DNA of 64,000 bases from G965262015 sp965262015 (GTDB taxonomy: Bacteria > Spirochaetota > Leptospiria > Turneriellales > CBDBES01), in NCBI GenBank assembly GCA_965262015.1, contig OZ253494.1, positions 372,001-436,000 of the forward strand, read 5' to 3'. Below the pieces are notes generated by a model. The model ran no database searches and was not told the origin of the DNA. It worked only from the letters and a program-made list of their open reading frames with translations. Of the stretch, positions 16,159-25,624 are shown one piece after another. Made by a program: the position numbers and the translations under genes. Every line of letters starts with the position of its first letter. Position 1 is the first letter of the stretch.

Positions 16159-18051
16159 GTGGATGAAATTGTAGATATTAGGCAGGTTCAATTTACTCTA
16201 GATGCACAGGTGCAAGGTAAGCAAGCTAAAAAACAATATAGGCTTAAAGAGGCTATTGTTCGTTTTGCAGGTGATTCTGGTGATGGTATACAACTTGTAG
16301 GCAATCAGTTTACACACACCACAGCTATTCAAGGTAATGATTTATCTACTTTTTCTGATTTTCCAGCTGAGATTAGAGCACCTGAGGGCACGATTGCTGG
16401 GGTTTCTGGATTTCAAATTCATTTTTCTTCAAGAGATATAGCTACCCCAGGGGATCTAGCAGATATTATAGTTGCCATGAATCCTGCTGCCTTGAAAGCC
16501 AATATACCATATATCAAAAAAGATGGTGTAATCATCATTAACGAAGATACTTTTACAAAAGCTAACTTATCAAAAGCTGGGATGGATGCAGATCCTCGAG
16601 AGAGTTCTGAATTTTCTAGTTATCGTTATATTGCGATCCCTATTAACCAATTAACAATCAAAGCGTTAAAAAATGTAGATGTTAAAGATAAAGACAAAGA
16701 AAAGAGTAAGAATATGTTTGCTCTTGGTGTTACATACTGGCTTTTTGGGCGTACGATAGAATCAACTGTCAAATGGATTGGAAAAAAATTTCATAATAAA
16801 CCTTTGATAGCAAAAGCAAATACGGTAGCATTGAAAAGTGGCTATAATTTTGGCGAGACAACCGAACTATTACCTGTCCATTTTTCTGTACCCAGTGTCA
16901 AATTAGAGCCAGGTATATATCGAAATATCACTGGTAATGAAGCTTTATCCTTGGGTTTAATTACAGCTTCAAAACTATCCCATACACCTCTCTTACTAGG
17001 GGCTTATCCAATTACACCATCATCTGATATTTTACATTATTTATCTAAATATAAGCATTTTAGAGTACGAACCTTTCAAGCTGAAGATGAAATTGCAGCT
17101 TTATCTTCTGTTATTGGTGCTTCTTTTGCAGGTTATATTGGTGTAACTGCAACATCTGGGCCAGGCTTCGCTCTTAAGAGTGAAGCCTTAAATTTAGCGG
17201 TTATGATGGAATTACCTGTTGTTGTTATAAACTTGCAGCGTGGTGGTCCATCAACAGGGTTACCAACTAAAACGGAACAGACAGATCTTTTACAAGTGAT
17301 GTTTGGTAGAAATGGAGAATCTCCATTGTGTGTTATTGCTGCAAAAAGTGCTTCGGATTGCTTTTATAAGGCTGTATGGGCTATAAAAATCGCTACTCAC
17401 TATATGGTACCCGTTATTTTATTATCAGATTCTTATTTAGCAAATAGTGCTGAGCCCTGGAAATTACCTAAAATTTCTGAGCTTCCACCAATTGATATCA
17501 AGTATCATGATAATTCTGAAGAATTTTATCCATATAGTAGAGATGAATCCAATCTAACCAGACCATGGGCTATACCAGGTACTCCTGGTTTAGAACATAG
17601 AGTGGGGGGATTAGAAAAAGAAAATATTACGGGTAACGTAAACTATACACCCCAAAATCATGCTGATATGGTAGAACTAAGAGCTAAAAAAGTTAATAAG
17701 ATACAGGCCATGATCCCTCCCATTAACATAGAAGGTGATAGTAAGCAGACAGAGACTCTTGTTATTAGTTGGGGATCTACCTATGGTGTAGTAAAAGATG
17801 CTGTTACACAAATGATACAAGATAGTAATGCCAAGTTAGCACATGTACATCTTGATTTTATATCTCCTTTCCCAAGTGATATCAAAGATATAGCTAACCA
17901 GTTCAAAAATATATACGTTGCTGAACTAAACACTGGCCAACTTGCCCTGCTACTAGAGCATGAGCTAGGTAGAACAGTACAGAAAATTAATAAAGTGACA
18001 GGTCATCCATTCTTTATTCATGATATTGTTGACAGTCTTAATGCATTATAG
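16159..18051 (+). CDS. korA: 2-oxoacid:ferredoxin oxidoreductase, fused gamma-alpha subunit
   Basis: With KorB, oxidatively decarboxylates a 2-oxoacid (2-oxoglutarate by similarity) to acyl-CoA and reduces ferredoxin. The 630-residue protein joins an N-terminal gamma domain (about 30-220, with VRFAGDSGDGIQLVGNQFTH and APEGTIAGVSGFQIHF) to an alpha domain (from about 255, with LLLGAYPITPSSDILHYLS, FQAEDEIAALSSVIGASFAG and VVVINLQRGGPSTGLPTKTE). This is the KorA form. Translation starts at a GTG at 16159, preceded by GGAG; the nearby ATG in another frame closes at once. korB follows after 39 bases. Confidence 0.92.
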   Translation: MDEIVDIRQVQFTLDAQVQGKQAKKQYRLKEAIVRFAGDSGDGIQLVGNQFTHTTAIQGNDLSTFSDFPAEIRAPEGTIAGVSGFQIHFSSRDIATPGDLADIIVAMNPAALKANIPYIKKDGVIIINEDTFTKANLSKAGMDADPRESSEFSSYRYIAIPINQLTIKALKNVDVKDKDKEKSKNMFALGVTYWLFGRTIESTVKWIGKKFHNKPLIAKANTVALKSGYNFGETTELLPVHFSVPSVKLEPGIYRNITGNEALSLGLITASKLSHTPLLLGAYPITPSSDILHYLSKYKHFRVRTFQAEDEIAALSSVIGASFAGYIGVTATSGPGFALKSEALNLAVMMELPVVVINLQRGGPSTGLPTKTEQTDLLQVMFGRNGESPLCVIAAKSASDCFYKAVWAIKIATHYMVPVILLSDSYLANSAEPWKLPKISELPPIDIKYHDNSEEFYPYSRDESNLTRPWAIPGTPGLEHRVGGLEKENITGNVNYTPQNHADMVELRAKKVNKIQAMIPPINIEGDSKQTETLVISWGSTYGVVKDAVTQMIQDSNAKLAHVHLDFISPFPSDIKDIANQFKNIYVAELNTGQLALLLEHELGRTVQKINKVTGHPFFIHDIVDSLNAL

Positions 18052-18090
18052 AAGTCCATGTACTACAAAACTTTTCAATAGGATATACAT

Positions 18091-19116
18091 ATGACAACAG
18101 AACAAGCTATGGCTACTTATACTCGTAAGGATTTTATTTCTAATCAGGAAATCCGTTGGTGTCCTGGTTGTGGTGATTATTCTATCCTTGCAGCTGTGCA
18201 GAAAGTGCTACCAGAGATCATTACTAAAAAGGAAAATCAAGTTTTTGTTAGTGGTATAGGCTGTTCTTCTCGTTTTCCTTATTACATGAACACATATGGA
18301 ATGCATAGTATTCATGGCAGGGCACCTGCTTTTGCTACCGGAATTAAAATGATGAATCCAGAGTTAGATGTTTGGGTGATTACAGGAGATGGAGATTCTT
18401 TAAGCATAGGGGGAAATCATTTGATACATACTCTCAGACGAAATATTAATATTAATATACTATTATTTAATAACCAGGTGTATGGTTTGACAAAAGGGCA
18501 ATATTCGCCCACTTCTAAGGAAGGTTCGCAGCTTAAGTCTACTCCTTATGGTAGTCTTGAAACTCCACTGGCACCCCTTAAACTCGCCCTAGGTGCTGGT
18601 GCAAACTTTATTTCTCGTTCAGCTGATATTTTAGGTAAACATATGCAAAATGTACTTAAAAGAGCATATTTCCATAAAGGTACGTCGTTGATTGAAATTT
18701 TACAGAATTGTCATATTTTTAACGATAAGATATTTTCTGATGTTCTAGATAAAAATGTGAGAAGTGATAAACTTCTAATGCTTGAAGATAATAACAGTAT
18801 GATTTTTGGCAAAGACCGCAATAAATGTATTGTATTTAATGCCTGTCAGATGAAGTTAGAAGTATGTGATGTCAAAGATGTGAATCAAGCAGATATCTTG
18901 GTTCACGATTCTAGTAATCCAAATCCGTATATCCACTTTATGTTGGCTAGTATGTCGCAACCCGAATATCCAGTGGCAATGGGAGTGATTCGTAGCGTAG
19001 AGTCTCCGTGCTATGAAGATAGATTACATCAACAAGAGAATAATTTAATTAGTGAGTTAGGAGAAGGGACAATAGAGTCGCTTCTATACAATGAAAATAC
19101 CTGGACAGTAGAGTAG
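18091..19116 (+). CDS. korB: 2-oxoacid:ferredoxin oxidoreductase, beta subunit
   Basis: Carries thiamine diphosphate for the KorAB reaction. The 341-residue protein has RWCPGCGDYSIL near residue 22 (Cys24 and Cys27), SGIGCSSRFPYYMNTYG (a third conserved Cys), and the ThDP-Mg motif VITGDGDSLSIGGNHLIH ending at NN in ILLFNNQVYGLTKGQYSPTS. The short beta subunit and the CxxC/GC pattern match KorB. It is co-transcribed with korA. No ferredoxin gene lies next to it. Confidence 0.92.
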   Translation: MTTEQAMATYTRKDFISNQEIRWCPGCGDYSILAAVQKVLPEIITKKENQVFVSGIGCSSRFPYYMNTYGMHSIHGRAPAFATGIKMMNPELDVWVITGDGDSLSIGGNHLIHTLRRNININILLFNNQVYGLTKGQYSPTSKEGSQLKSTPYGSLETPLAPLKLALGAGANFISRSADILGKHMQNVLKRAYFHKGTSLIEILQNCHIFNDKIFSDVLDKNVRSDKLLMLEDNNSMIFGKDRNKCIVFNACQMKLEVCDVKDVNQADILVHDSSNPNPYIHFMLASMSQPEYPVAMGVIRSVESPCYEDRLHQQENNLISELGEGTIESLLYNENTWTVE

Positions 19117-19125
19117 CTATTTAAA

Positions 19126-19896
19126 GTGTCTCTTACAGAAAAACAAATAAAAAAAATTATTCAATCAACTTTAAAAACTATTTATTCCTATAATTTAATT
19201 GAGGAAAATGATAGGATTATGATCGCTGTTTCTGGAGGTAAGGACTCCATGAGTCTCTTATATATCTTGCGTGAACTTCAGAAAAAAATGCCCATAAAAT
19301 TTGAAATCTTTGCTTATACATTAGACCAAGCACAGCCTAATTTTGATGCTAGTGAACTAGAAAATTTTTATCAACAAATAGGCATAGAATACTATATTGA
19401 GACATATGACACATACTCTGTTGTTATTGATAAAACAGCACCAAATAAAACATATTGTTCTTTATGTTCTAGGTTACGTAGAGGCATTCTATATACTAAA
19501 AAAAATGAGTATAAGGCAAACAAATTAGCTTTAGGACATCATGCTGATGACGCCATTGAAACTTTAATTCTTAATCTTTTTTATTCTGGACGTATCGCTG
19601 CCATGGCTCCAAAACTTTTAAGTGATGATAAGCAACATATTGTTATTAGGCCTTTGATTGAACTGGATGAAGAGCAATGTGCAACATTATCAACCCATTT
19701 TGCTTTCCCTATTATACCCTGTAATTTATGTAATAACCAGGCTAATTTAGAACGCCAAAGAATTAAATCATGGATTCAAGATGAAAAAAATCATAATCCA
19801 GTTATCACTGCTTCTCTTAAGTCAGCAATGAAAAAAGTAGAACGCAGACATTTGTGGGAAGCGGATTACCTTACAGAACTACATAATGCGACATAA
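19126..19896 (+). CDS. ttcA: tRNA 2-thiocytidine biosynthesis protein TtcA
   Basis: Puts sulfur on cytidine 32 of certain tRNAs, using ATP and an iron-sulfur cluster. The 256-residue protein has the PP-loop AVSGGKDSMSLL (SGGKDS at 36-41), then a first Cys pair in TYCSLCSRLRRGILY, GHHADDAIETLILNLFYSG, and the late PCNLCNNQANLERQRIK. The Cys pairs, the ALGHHADDAIET segment and the PCNLC end separate TtcA from TilS. The start is a GTG nine bases after the korB stop, with no strong ribosome site visible. Confidence 0.9.
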   Translation: MSLTEKQIKKIIQSTLKTIYSYNLIEENDRIMIAVSGGKDSMSLLYILRELQKKMPIKFEIFAYTLDQAQPNFDASELENFYQQIGIEYYIETYDTYSVVIDKTAPNKTYCSLCSRLRRGILYTKKNEYKANKLALGHHADDAIETLILNLFYSGRIAAMAPKLLSDDKQHIVIRPLIELDEEQCATLSTHFAFPIIPCNLCNNQANLERQRIKSWIQDEKNHNPVITASLKSAMKKVERRHLWEADYLTELHNAT

Positions 19897-19932
19897 TATA
19901 TCTTATGGGAAGTTGTACTGATTACTTACTAT

Positions 19933-21957
19933 TCACTTTGATGCATATTTTTCTATAATATCTAGATTACTAGACATCACTTGAATTAGATCATAATCTT
20001 TAGGAGTATAAATAGCTACAATACCTAGTTTTTTTAGAAAACTAAAATCAGATTCTGGTATAATACCTCCTAGGATGACAGGAATATTATTAAAAGCATT
20101 ATAATTTTTTAGCTCTTTTATGATTTGTTCAGTGATCTCTTTGTGAGAGCCAGATAAAATAGATAAGGCTAGGATATTGGCATTTTCTTCTATGGTAGAC
20201 TGAATAATTTCTTCACATGATAACCTGATACCAGCATAAATTACATTAAAGCCACAATGTTTAGCTGCTACTGCCACCATTTCAGCACCATTAGAATGTC
20301 CGTCTAAGCCAGGTTTTGCTATTAAGAATCTAGGTCGGTATCCATAAGTCTCTTTAAAAGCATTTACTCGTTTTTGTAATTCTATAAGCTTTGTTGAATC
20401 TTTTAGATGTATTTTTTGGCCTTCTATACCTGTTGGAGGCCTATATTCACCAAATACCTTCTTAAGAGTTTTTGTCCACTCGCCCGTAGTAGCTAAGCTA
20501 CGAGCACATTCAATTGAATAAGGAACTAAATTATCTTTATTTCTAGCTGCTTTTTCTAAGGCTTGAAGAGACTTCTCTACCCTATTATTATCTCTCACTT
20601 TATAGGTCTTTTCTAATAGTAGTAAAGTTTCTTTAATCTCTTTGTTGTTAATTTTAAAGATACCTTGATCATTACCTTCAAGCATAGGTGAAGGTAAACT
20701 ATCTTGATAAAGATTTCTACCAACAACAACGGATTCTCCCGACATAATTCTAGCCATTCTATCAGATTGACTCTTTACCAAAGCACTTTTCATTGTACCA
20801 TTAATAATAGATGGGATAACACCACCAGCGTCTATTATACGCTTAATCTCTTGATTGGCATTTTTTTTCAATTCATTGACCTTGGATTCAATAACATATG
20901 AACCATCAAAAATATCTGGATAATCTAATATATCTGTTTCATAAGCTAGTATTTGTTGCATCCTTAAGCTCCATTGTTGATCCCATGGGCGGGGTAAAGA
21001 TAGTGCTTCATTCCATGTAGGTAATTGTAGTGCTCTACATCTAGCGTTACGAGATAAAGTTACTCCCAGTGCCTCTATTAAAATACGCCAAACATTATTT
21101 TCAGGTTGCTCTTCAGTAAGACCTAAAGAATTTACCTGCACACCATAGCGAAAACGACGGTATTTTGGATTTTTTACTTTGTAGCGTGTTTTTGTAATTT
21201 CATCCCATAAATCAACAAAGGCACGCATTTTACACATTTCTTCTACAAAATGCAAGCCAGAATTGACAAAGAAGGAAATTCTTCCTACACATTGTTCAAA
21301 TTCTTCCTCTGAAAAACAACCACGCTCTATAATTAAGTCTAAAGTTTGTATGGCTGTTGCAAGAGAAAAGGACAGTTCTTGATTTGGAGTAGCACCAGCT
21401 TCTTGAAGATGATACGAACAGATATTAGATGGATTCCAATGAGGCATATTTAATAGACAATATTCATACATGTCCACAATAAGATTAAATGACGTTTGTG
21501 GTTCAAAAATATATGTACCACGTGCCAGATATTCCTTACTAATGTCGTTTTGAGTGGTACCACGCAATAAAGCCACTGGAATATTTTTTTTCTCTGCTAA
21601 AGCAATGTACAAGGACATAAGCCACATGGCAGTTCCATTAATTGTCATGGAAGTATTCATGTTATCCATAGATATTTTATCGAATAGGATATCCATATCC
21701 ATCAAACTATTGATTGGTACACCAACCTTACCTACTTCAGGTAAGGCAATAGGATGATCAGAGCTATAACCACATTGGGTTGGTAGATCAAAAGCAATGG
21801 ACAATCCAGTTTGTCCATTGCTTAAATTAGTTTTAAAAAGTTGGTTAGTTTCTTTAGCGTTTGTATGACCACCATAAGTCCTAAAAATCCAAGGAGGATC
21901 AGCAATAATAGTTTTTTCTTTTTTGTCGTAAAGACAGTGTGCTTTTTTAAGAATCAA
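19933..21957 (-). CDS. meaA: Coenzyme B12-dependent acyl-CoA mutase, MeaA (ethylmalonyl-CoA mutase) type
   Basis: Rearranges the carbon skeleton of an acyl-CoA using adenosylcobalamin; MeaA-type enzymes act on ethylmalonyl-CoA, relatives on methylmalonyl-CoA. The substrate domain has PPWIFRTYGGHTNAKETN, LSIAFDLPTQCGYSSDHP, MNTSMTINGTAMWLM, LLRGTTQNDISKEYLARGTY and SNICSYHLQEAGATPNQEL. The B12 domain has IAKPGLDGHSNGAEMVAVA, YAGIRLSCEEII and ALSILSGSHKEI, which is the MeaA form. The frame can be read from 22020, but that overlaps the ferritin-like gene by 74 bases. The TTG at 21957, 11 bases after GGAGA, is more likely and overlaps it by 11 bases. Confidence 0.85.
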   Translation of the reverse strand: MILKKAHCLYDKKEKTIIADPPWIFRTYGGHTNAKETNQLFKTNLSNGQTGLSIAFDLPTQCGYSSDHPIALPEVGKVGVPINSLMDMDILFDKISMDNMNTSMTINGTAMWLMSLYIALAEKKNIPVALLRGTTQNDISKEYLARGTYIFEPQTSFNLIVDMYEYCLLNMPHWNPSNICSYHLQEAGATPNQELSFSLATAIQTLDLIIERGCFSEEEFEQCVGRISFFVNSGLHFVEEMCKMRAFVDLWDEITKTRYKVKNPKYRRFRYGVQVNSLGLTEEQPENNVWRILIEALGVTLSRNARCRALQLPTWNEALSLPRPWDQQWSLRMQQILAYETDILDYPDIFDGSYVIESKVNELKKNANQEIKRIIDAGGVIPSIINGTMKSALVKSQSDRMARIMSGESVVVGRNLYQDSLPSPMLEGNDQGIFKINNKEIKETLLLLEKTYKVRDNNRVEKSLQALEKAARNKDNLVPYSIECARSLATTGEWTKTLKKVFGEYRPPTGIEGQKIHLKDSTKLIELQKRVNAFKETYGYRPRFLIAKPGLDGHSNGAEMVAVAAKHCGFNVIYAGIRLSCEEIIQSTIEENANILALSILSGSHKEITEQIIKELKNYNAFNNIPVILGGIIPESDFSFLKKLGIVAIYTPKDYDLIQVMSSNLDIIEKYASK

Positions 21958-22414
21958 ATGGGGAAAGTTCTCCAGGATTACGTAACATTTTATTAACTGC
22001 ATCAAGATGTTTTTCTTCACTATAAATCATCTCTCTAGCATATTCTTCTAAGATAACGGATTTATTACAAACTATTTCTAATAGCTCATAATAACTTTGT
22101 AAAACACTTTTCTCATGCCCCAAGCTTTCCCTCAGAATATCACCAATATCATGCTTTTCTGTCTCTAACAAAGAACCTATTTTTAGGGAAGGATGCCCAC
22201 CTAACATAGTCACTAATTCTCCCGCCTTATGTGCATGTAATAGGCTTTCCTCGGCATTACTTTTTAGCCAACTTACAATAGGAATTCTATTATATCCATA
22301 AACCATAATAGAATAATGCGTATATCTTACTACTCCTGCCAATTCTAGTTCCATAATAGCATTTAAAACACGAATAACTTTTTCTTTAATGTCTGCAGAA
22401 ACATTTTTATACAT
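21947..22414 (-). CDS. Bacterioferritin/ferritin-like diiron protein
   Basis: A 155-residue four-helix protein of the ferritin superfamily, probably for iron storage or protection against peroxide. Helix 1 has LNAIMELELAGVVRYTHYS, helix 2 has LKSNAEESLLHAHKAGELVT followed by LGGHPSLKIG, helix 3 has LRESLGHEKSVLQSYYELLE, and helix 4 has EMIYSEEKHLDAVNKML. The Glu and ExxH residues fit a diiron site as in bacterioferritin. The Met usually used for heme binding in Bfr is not certain here. It is transcribed ahead of the B12 mutase and overlaps its start. Confidence 0.82.
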   Translation of the reverse strand: MYKNVSADIKEKVIRVLNAIMELELAGVVRYTHYSIMVYGYNRIPIVSWLKSNAEESLLHAHKAGELVTMLGGHPSLKIGSLLETEKHDIGDILRESLGHEKSVLQSYYELLEIVCNKSVILEEYAREMIYSEEKHLDAVNKMLRNPGELSPFDS

Positions 22415-22756
22415 AGTTCTACGACTATTGGGACAATGACATAATATGTAAAGATATATTTTTTATAGACATGTGAAACCCTGTGGAAAGTCAGCACCGG
22501 ATTTGATTTTCCAATATCTGATTATAGTATGAATAAAAACATTTAAATATGTTTTGCTTAGTTAAGAAAATTAATTTAGTTTATATTTTATAATAATTGC
22601 TTAAAGTAGCTTGTATGAGAAATATTTTTGTGTTGTCCTTTATAGTCAAATTTATTATAATATCTTATACAATTGGTTCATCTTGTGTTAACTCATGTAA
22701 ACTATTTTATGTTTGTTGAGTCTCTTTCAATCTTATCTATTAATTATCATCTCAAC
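22415..22756. other. 342-bp intergenic region upstream of the ferritin-like gene
   Basis: Very AT-rich with no good open frame. The only GC-richer patch is about 22474-22513. Read on minus it contains AATCCGGTGC and nearby CCACAGGG, a weak echo of part of a cobalamin riboswitch core, but the GCAACTG box and the 3' pairing are not found. The promoter for the ferritin-mutase pair should be here. Confidence 0.4.
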
Positions 22757-23743
22757 TTATTTTTTAAGATAGTTACCTCTTCTATGTTTATAGTGTTCTG
22801 AAAGACTTTTGAGTATAGAGATATAACTACTAAAACGCCATTGAGGAATAATATCATCCTGGACAAGTTGTTGTATACTGCAAACAGGTTCTTTATAATG
22901 TACACAATTATCAAATTTACATTGATCCGTAATAATTTCAATAAAACCATTTTGTACTGACTGATAATTTCTATGGTATAAACCAAACTCTCTTAGACCA
23001 GGAGCATCTATGATCTCTACCCCACAGTCTAAAGAGAATAAAATTGGATTGGTAGTTGTATGTTTACCTTGTAGACTACGAGCACTGACCATCTGTGTAG
23101 TTTGTACATCAGAACCAACTAATAGATTTAAAAATGTACTTTTCCCTGCCCCAGATTGGCCTATAATAAGATTTCTACTAGGTTTTGAAAGAATATTTGA
23201 TGATAATTCCAATGATATATGATCTACAAATTTCTCCTTGTATACATTATAACCTAACTTATTCAGGTAATCAATTTGGTGTAAGAGTTGCTTATGGCTG
23301 GGATTATTGGTATCATATAAATCTATTTTATTAACAATCAAGATAATATTAATGGATGATAGTTCTGCCTCAGCAATGACTCGGTTAATGAATCCAATAG
23401 AACCAGGTGGTTCTGCTAGGCTTATAATAAAATAGATAGTATCAAGGTTGGCAGCCAGTATTTGTATTGCATGGAAACTAGCTCTTTGATAACTATTAAT
23501 ACGAGGTTGTATATGAACAATATATACTTCTGTATCTTCCGTAATATGATTATTATTGATTTTAGCGAGTACATTATCACCTACAGAAATTATATTACTT
23601 TTAAATTTTACCACAGAAGAATTGTTTGTTTTAGGTCGTAAACCACCAGTTAGTCGAGCATGTAATCTAGAATATGGGTTGTCTATGGGATTGATTATAT
23701 AATAGGCACCATAGATACCAGTAACAAATGCCTGAAAGATCAT
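22757..23743 (-). CDS. rsgA: Small ribosomal subunit biogenesis GTPase RsgA
   Basis: Circularly permuted GTPase that helps mature the 30S subunit. The 328-residue protein has an N-terminal OB fold (about 1-75), then the G motifs in permuted order: IILIVNKIDLYD (G4), IIGQSGAGKSTFLNLLVG (G1), KHTTTNPILF (G2) and IIDAPGLREFGLY (G3). The C-terminal zinc domain has CKFDNCVHYKEPVCSI. All are intact. It lies 24 bases downstream of purQ, on the same strand, so it may be transcribed with the purine genes. Confidence 0.95.
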   Translation of the reverse strand: MIFQAFVTGIYGAYYIINPIDNPYSRLHARLTGGLRPKTNNSSVVKFKSNIISVGDNVLAKINNNHITEDTEVYIVHIQPRINSYQRASFHAIQILAANLDTIYFIISLAEPPGSIGFINRVIAEAELSSINIILIVNKIDLYDTNNPSHKQLLHQIDYLNKLGYNVYKEKFVDHISLELSSNILSKPSRNLIIGQSGAGKSTFLNLLVGSDVQTTQMVSARSLQGKHTTTNPILFSLDCGVEIIDAPGLREFGLYHRNYQSVQNGFIEIITDQCKFDNCVHYKEPVCSIQQLVQDDIIPQWRFSSYISILKSLSEHYKHRRGNYLKK

Positions 23744-23767
23744 GTCTTATGATATAGGTAATGTAAT

Positions 23768-24430
23768 TTATAACAATTTAAAGACTGCTTCAAAAAATAA
23801 TTTTCCAAATAAACACTGGGTTATATGTTGATCACAATTTGCTAACATAGCTCTTTCGGGATGTGGCATGATACCTAAAATTTTACCTGACTGGCTCATT
23901 ATTCCCGCTATATCATGTACTGAACCATTTGGATTATTCTTATATTGGAATAAGATTTGTCTATTGTCTAGAATAGATTTTAATTGATCGCTTGTACATA
24001 GAAAATTACCATGAGAATGAGAAATTGGTAAAAAAAACTCTGCTGGTAAATGTAATAGATTATTATAGGGTGTTGTAAGTTCTACCCAGTGGCAAATATG
24101 ATTTAAATAAGAATTTTGTATTAAAATACCAGGCAAAAATGCAGCTTCAGTTAATATCTGAAAACCATTACAAATGCCTATAATGATTTTACCATTTTCT
24201 TGTACTTTTTTTAGTGATTGTATAGATGGAGCAATTTTTGCTATGGCCCCACTACGGATATAATCTCCATAAGAGAATCCTCCAGGTAAAAAGTAAATAT
24301 CATAAGAATCAGTAAAGTATTCTGTATGCCAAAGAAAAGTAATATCACAGGGAAAATATTGTTTTAAAGCCTGCTCTAGATCCTTATCACAGTTTGTACC
24401 AGGGAAAACCATGATCGCTATCTTAACCAT
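23768..24430 (-). CDS. purQ: Phosphoribosylformylglycinamidine synthase, glutaminase subunit
   Basis: Releases ammonia from glutamine for the FGAM synthase complex with PurL and PurS, in purine synthesis. The 220-residue protein is a class I amidotransferase: MVFPGTNCDKDLEQALK at the start, FLPGGFSYGDYIRSGAIA, the nucleophile Cys in IIGICNGFQILTEA, and the catalytic His-Glu in GIMPHPERAML near the end. The ATG overlaps the purS stop as TAATG. purL is not in the window. Confidence 0.96.
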   Translation of the reverse strand: MVKIAIMVFPGTNCDKDLEQALKQYFPCDITFLWHTEYFTDSYDIYFLPGGFSYGDYIRSGAIAKIAPSIQSLKKVQENGKIIIGICNGFQILTEAAFLPGILIQNSYLNHICHWVELTTPYNNLLHLPAEFFLPISHSHGNFLCTSDQLKSILDNRQILFQYKNNPNGSVHDIAGIMSQSGKILGIMPHPERAMLANCDQHITQCLFGKLFFEAVFKLL

Positions 24431-24696
24431 TATTCCACGGCTTTTAGATTAATATCATATAACTCTATAACAGGATTACATAATAAAAGATCTACAATCT
24501 CATGTATTTTTTTTAAAGCTTCTTCTCGATTGAAAGCTTCTAAACTAAGTTCAATAGATTTACCAATCCGTATATCCAGTATGTTCTTATAATTATGACT
24601 ATGGAGTGCCAGTAAGGCTGCCTGACCTTGTGGTTCTAACACAGATTTTTTATATCTAACAGTAACAATCGCCTTATAAGGTAATTTTTTTAGCAT
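24430..24696 (-). CDS. purS: Phosphoribosylformylglycinamidine synthase, PurS subunit
   Basis: Small scaffold subunit that links PurQ and PurL. The 88-residue protein has the typical pattern: VTVRYKKSVLEPQGQAALLA, an IRIGKSIELSLE middle and a C-terminal LLCNPVIELYDI. The presence of PurS means PurL should be the short form. It starts 21 bases after purC and overlaps purQ by one base. Confidence 0.93.
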   Translation of the reverse strand: MLKKLPYKAIVTVRYKKSVLEPQGQAALLALHSHNYKNILDIRIGKSIELSLEAFNREEALKKIHEIVDLLLCNPVIELYDINLKAVE

Positions 24697-24717
24697 AGAA
24701 TGTTAGACCATACCAAG

Positions 24718-25596
24718 TTAGTAAATTTTTAAAATCATCTCTTGAAGCTCTTTATACACAGCTTGTGTCTTATATATAATATTAGGTGGCAGTTCTACCT
24801 TGCTATCTAACTTGATCGAATTATTTTCCATTTCTAAATAATCTCTTATGATTTGTTTATCTAATGAAGGTAGATTAGTTTGATTTTTAATAGAGGATTG
24901 ATAATCGTGTATATAGCAAAATCGTGAAGAATCTGGAGTAAAAATTTCATCAATTAATATAATCTGAGATTCATGTATACCATACTCTATTTTAGTATCC
25001 AAAAGTACTATACCATGTTCGTATAGTTTGTCATAGCCAAATTGATAAATTTGTAGACTATAATCACGTAATTGTTGTGATAAATTCCTTCCTATGAGAT
25101 TCTCCATTTTAGAAAAAGAAATAATTTTGTCCTTACCAGTATCATTTTTGGTAGTTGGTGTAAAAATGGGTTGAGTAAATTTATCAGCATATTTTAAATT
25201 AGTTTTAGAAGATAGACCAAAAATTTTACCTGTATTTTTATAGTCTTTGTAAGCTGAACCAAGGAGATAACCACGTACAATACACTCAATATCAATACGT
25301 TTTGCTTTTTTTACCCATACACTTCTATTGGAATAACTTTGTATATCACAAAATGGTTTAGGAAACTTCTTATGATTAGTTTCAATAATATGATTGGGCA
25401 GTATGTTAATCAGAGAAAGCCAATGATTAGAAATCTGGGTAAGAATCTCACCTTTCCCTGGTATAATATTATTTAAAATAACATCAAAAGCAGATACACG
25501 ATCAGTCGCTAACAAAATCATTGTATCACCTAGATCATATATATCTCTGACCTTGCCTCGGTAGGAAGGTTGTACTACATTATTGCTATTATGCAT
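24718..25596 (-). CDS. purC: Phosphoribosylaminoimidazole-succinocarboxamide synthase
   Basis: Joins aspartate to CAIR in purine synthesis, using ATP. The 292-residue protein has YRGKVRDIYDLGDTMILLAT, DRVSAFDVILNNIIPGKG, RIDIECIVRGYLLGSAYKDY and DTKIEYGIHESQIILIDEIF, with the SRFC segment following. These are the SAICAR synthetase signatures; the length fits the longer eukaryote/Leptospira-like form rather than the roughly 240-residue Bacillus form. It heads the purC-purS-purQ run. Confidence 0.95.
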   Translation of the reverse strand: MHNSNNVVQPSYRGKVRDIYDLGDTMILLATDRVSAFDVILNNIIPGKGEILTQISNHWLSLINILPNHIIETNHKKFPKPFCDIQSYSNRSVWVKKAKRIDIECIVRGYLLGSAYKDYKNTGKIFGLSSKTNLKYADKFTQPIFTPTTKNDTGKDKIISFSKMENLIGRNLSQQLRDYSLQIYQFGYDKLYEHGIVLLDTKIEYGIHESQIILIDEIFTPDSSRFCYIHDYQSSIKNQTNLPSLDKQIIRDYLEMENNSIKLDSKVELPPNIIYKTQAVYKELQEMILKIY

Positions 25597-25624
25597 TGTC
25601 TACCTATCTATGATAGTTAAAAAA

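Noticed and set aside
22474..22513. Possible cobalamin riboswitch before the ferritin-mutase pair
   Set aside because: Only AATCCGGTGC and a few following bases fit. The GCAACTG box, the conserved GCC...GGGAA part and the closing stem are missing.
22747..22986. 79-codon frame on minus inside rsgA
   Set aside because: It lies entirely in another frame of the well-supported rsgA gene.
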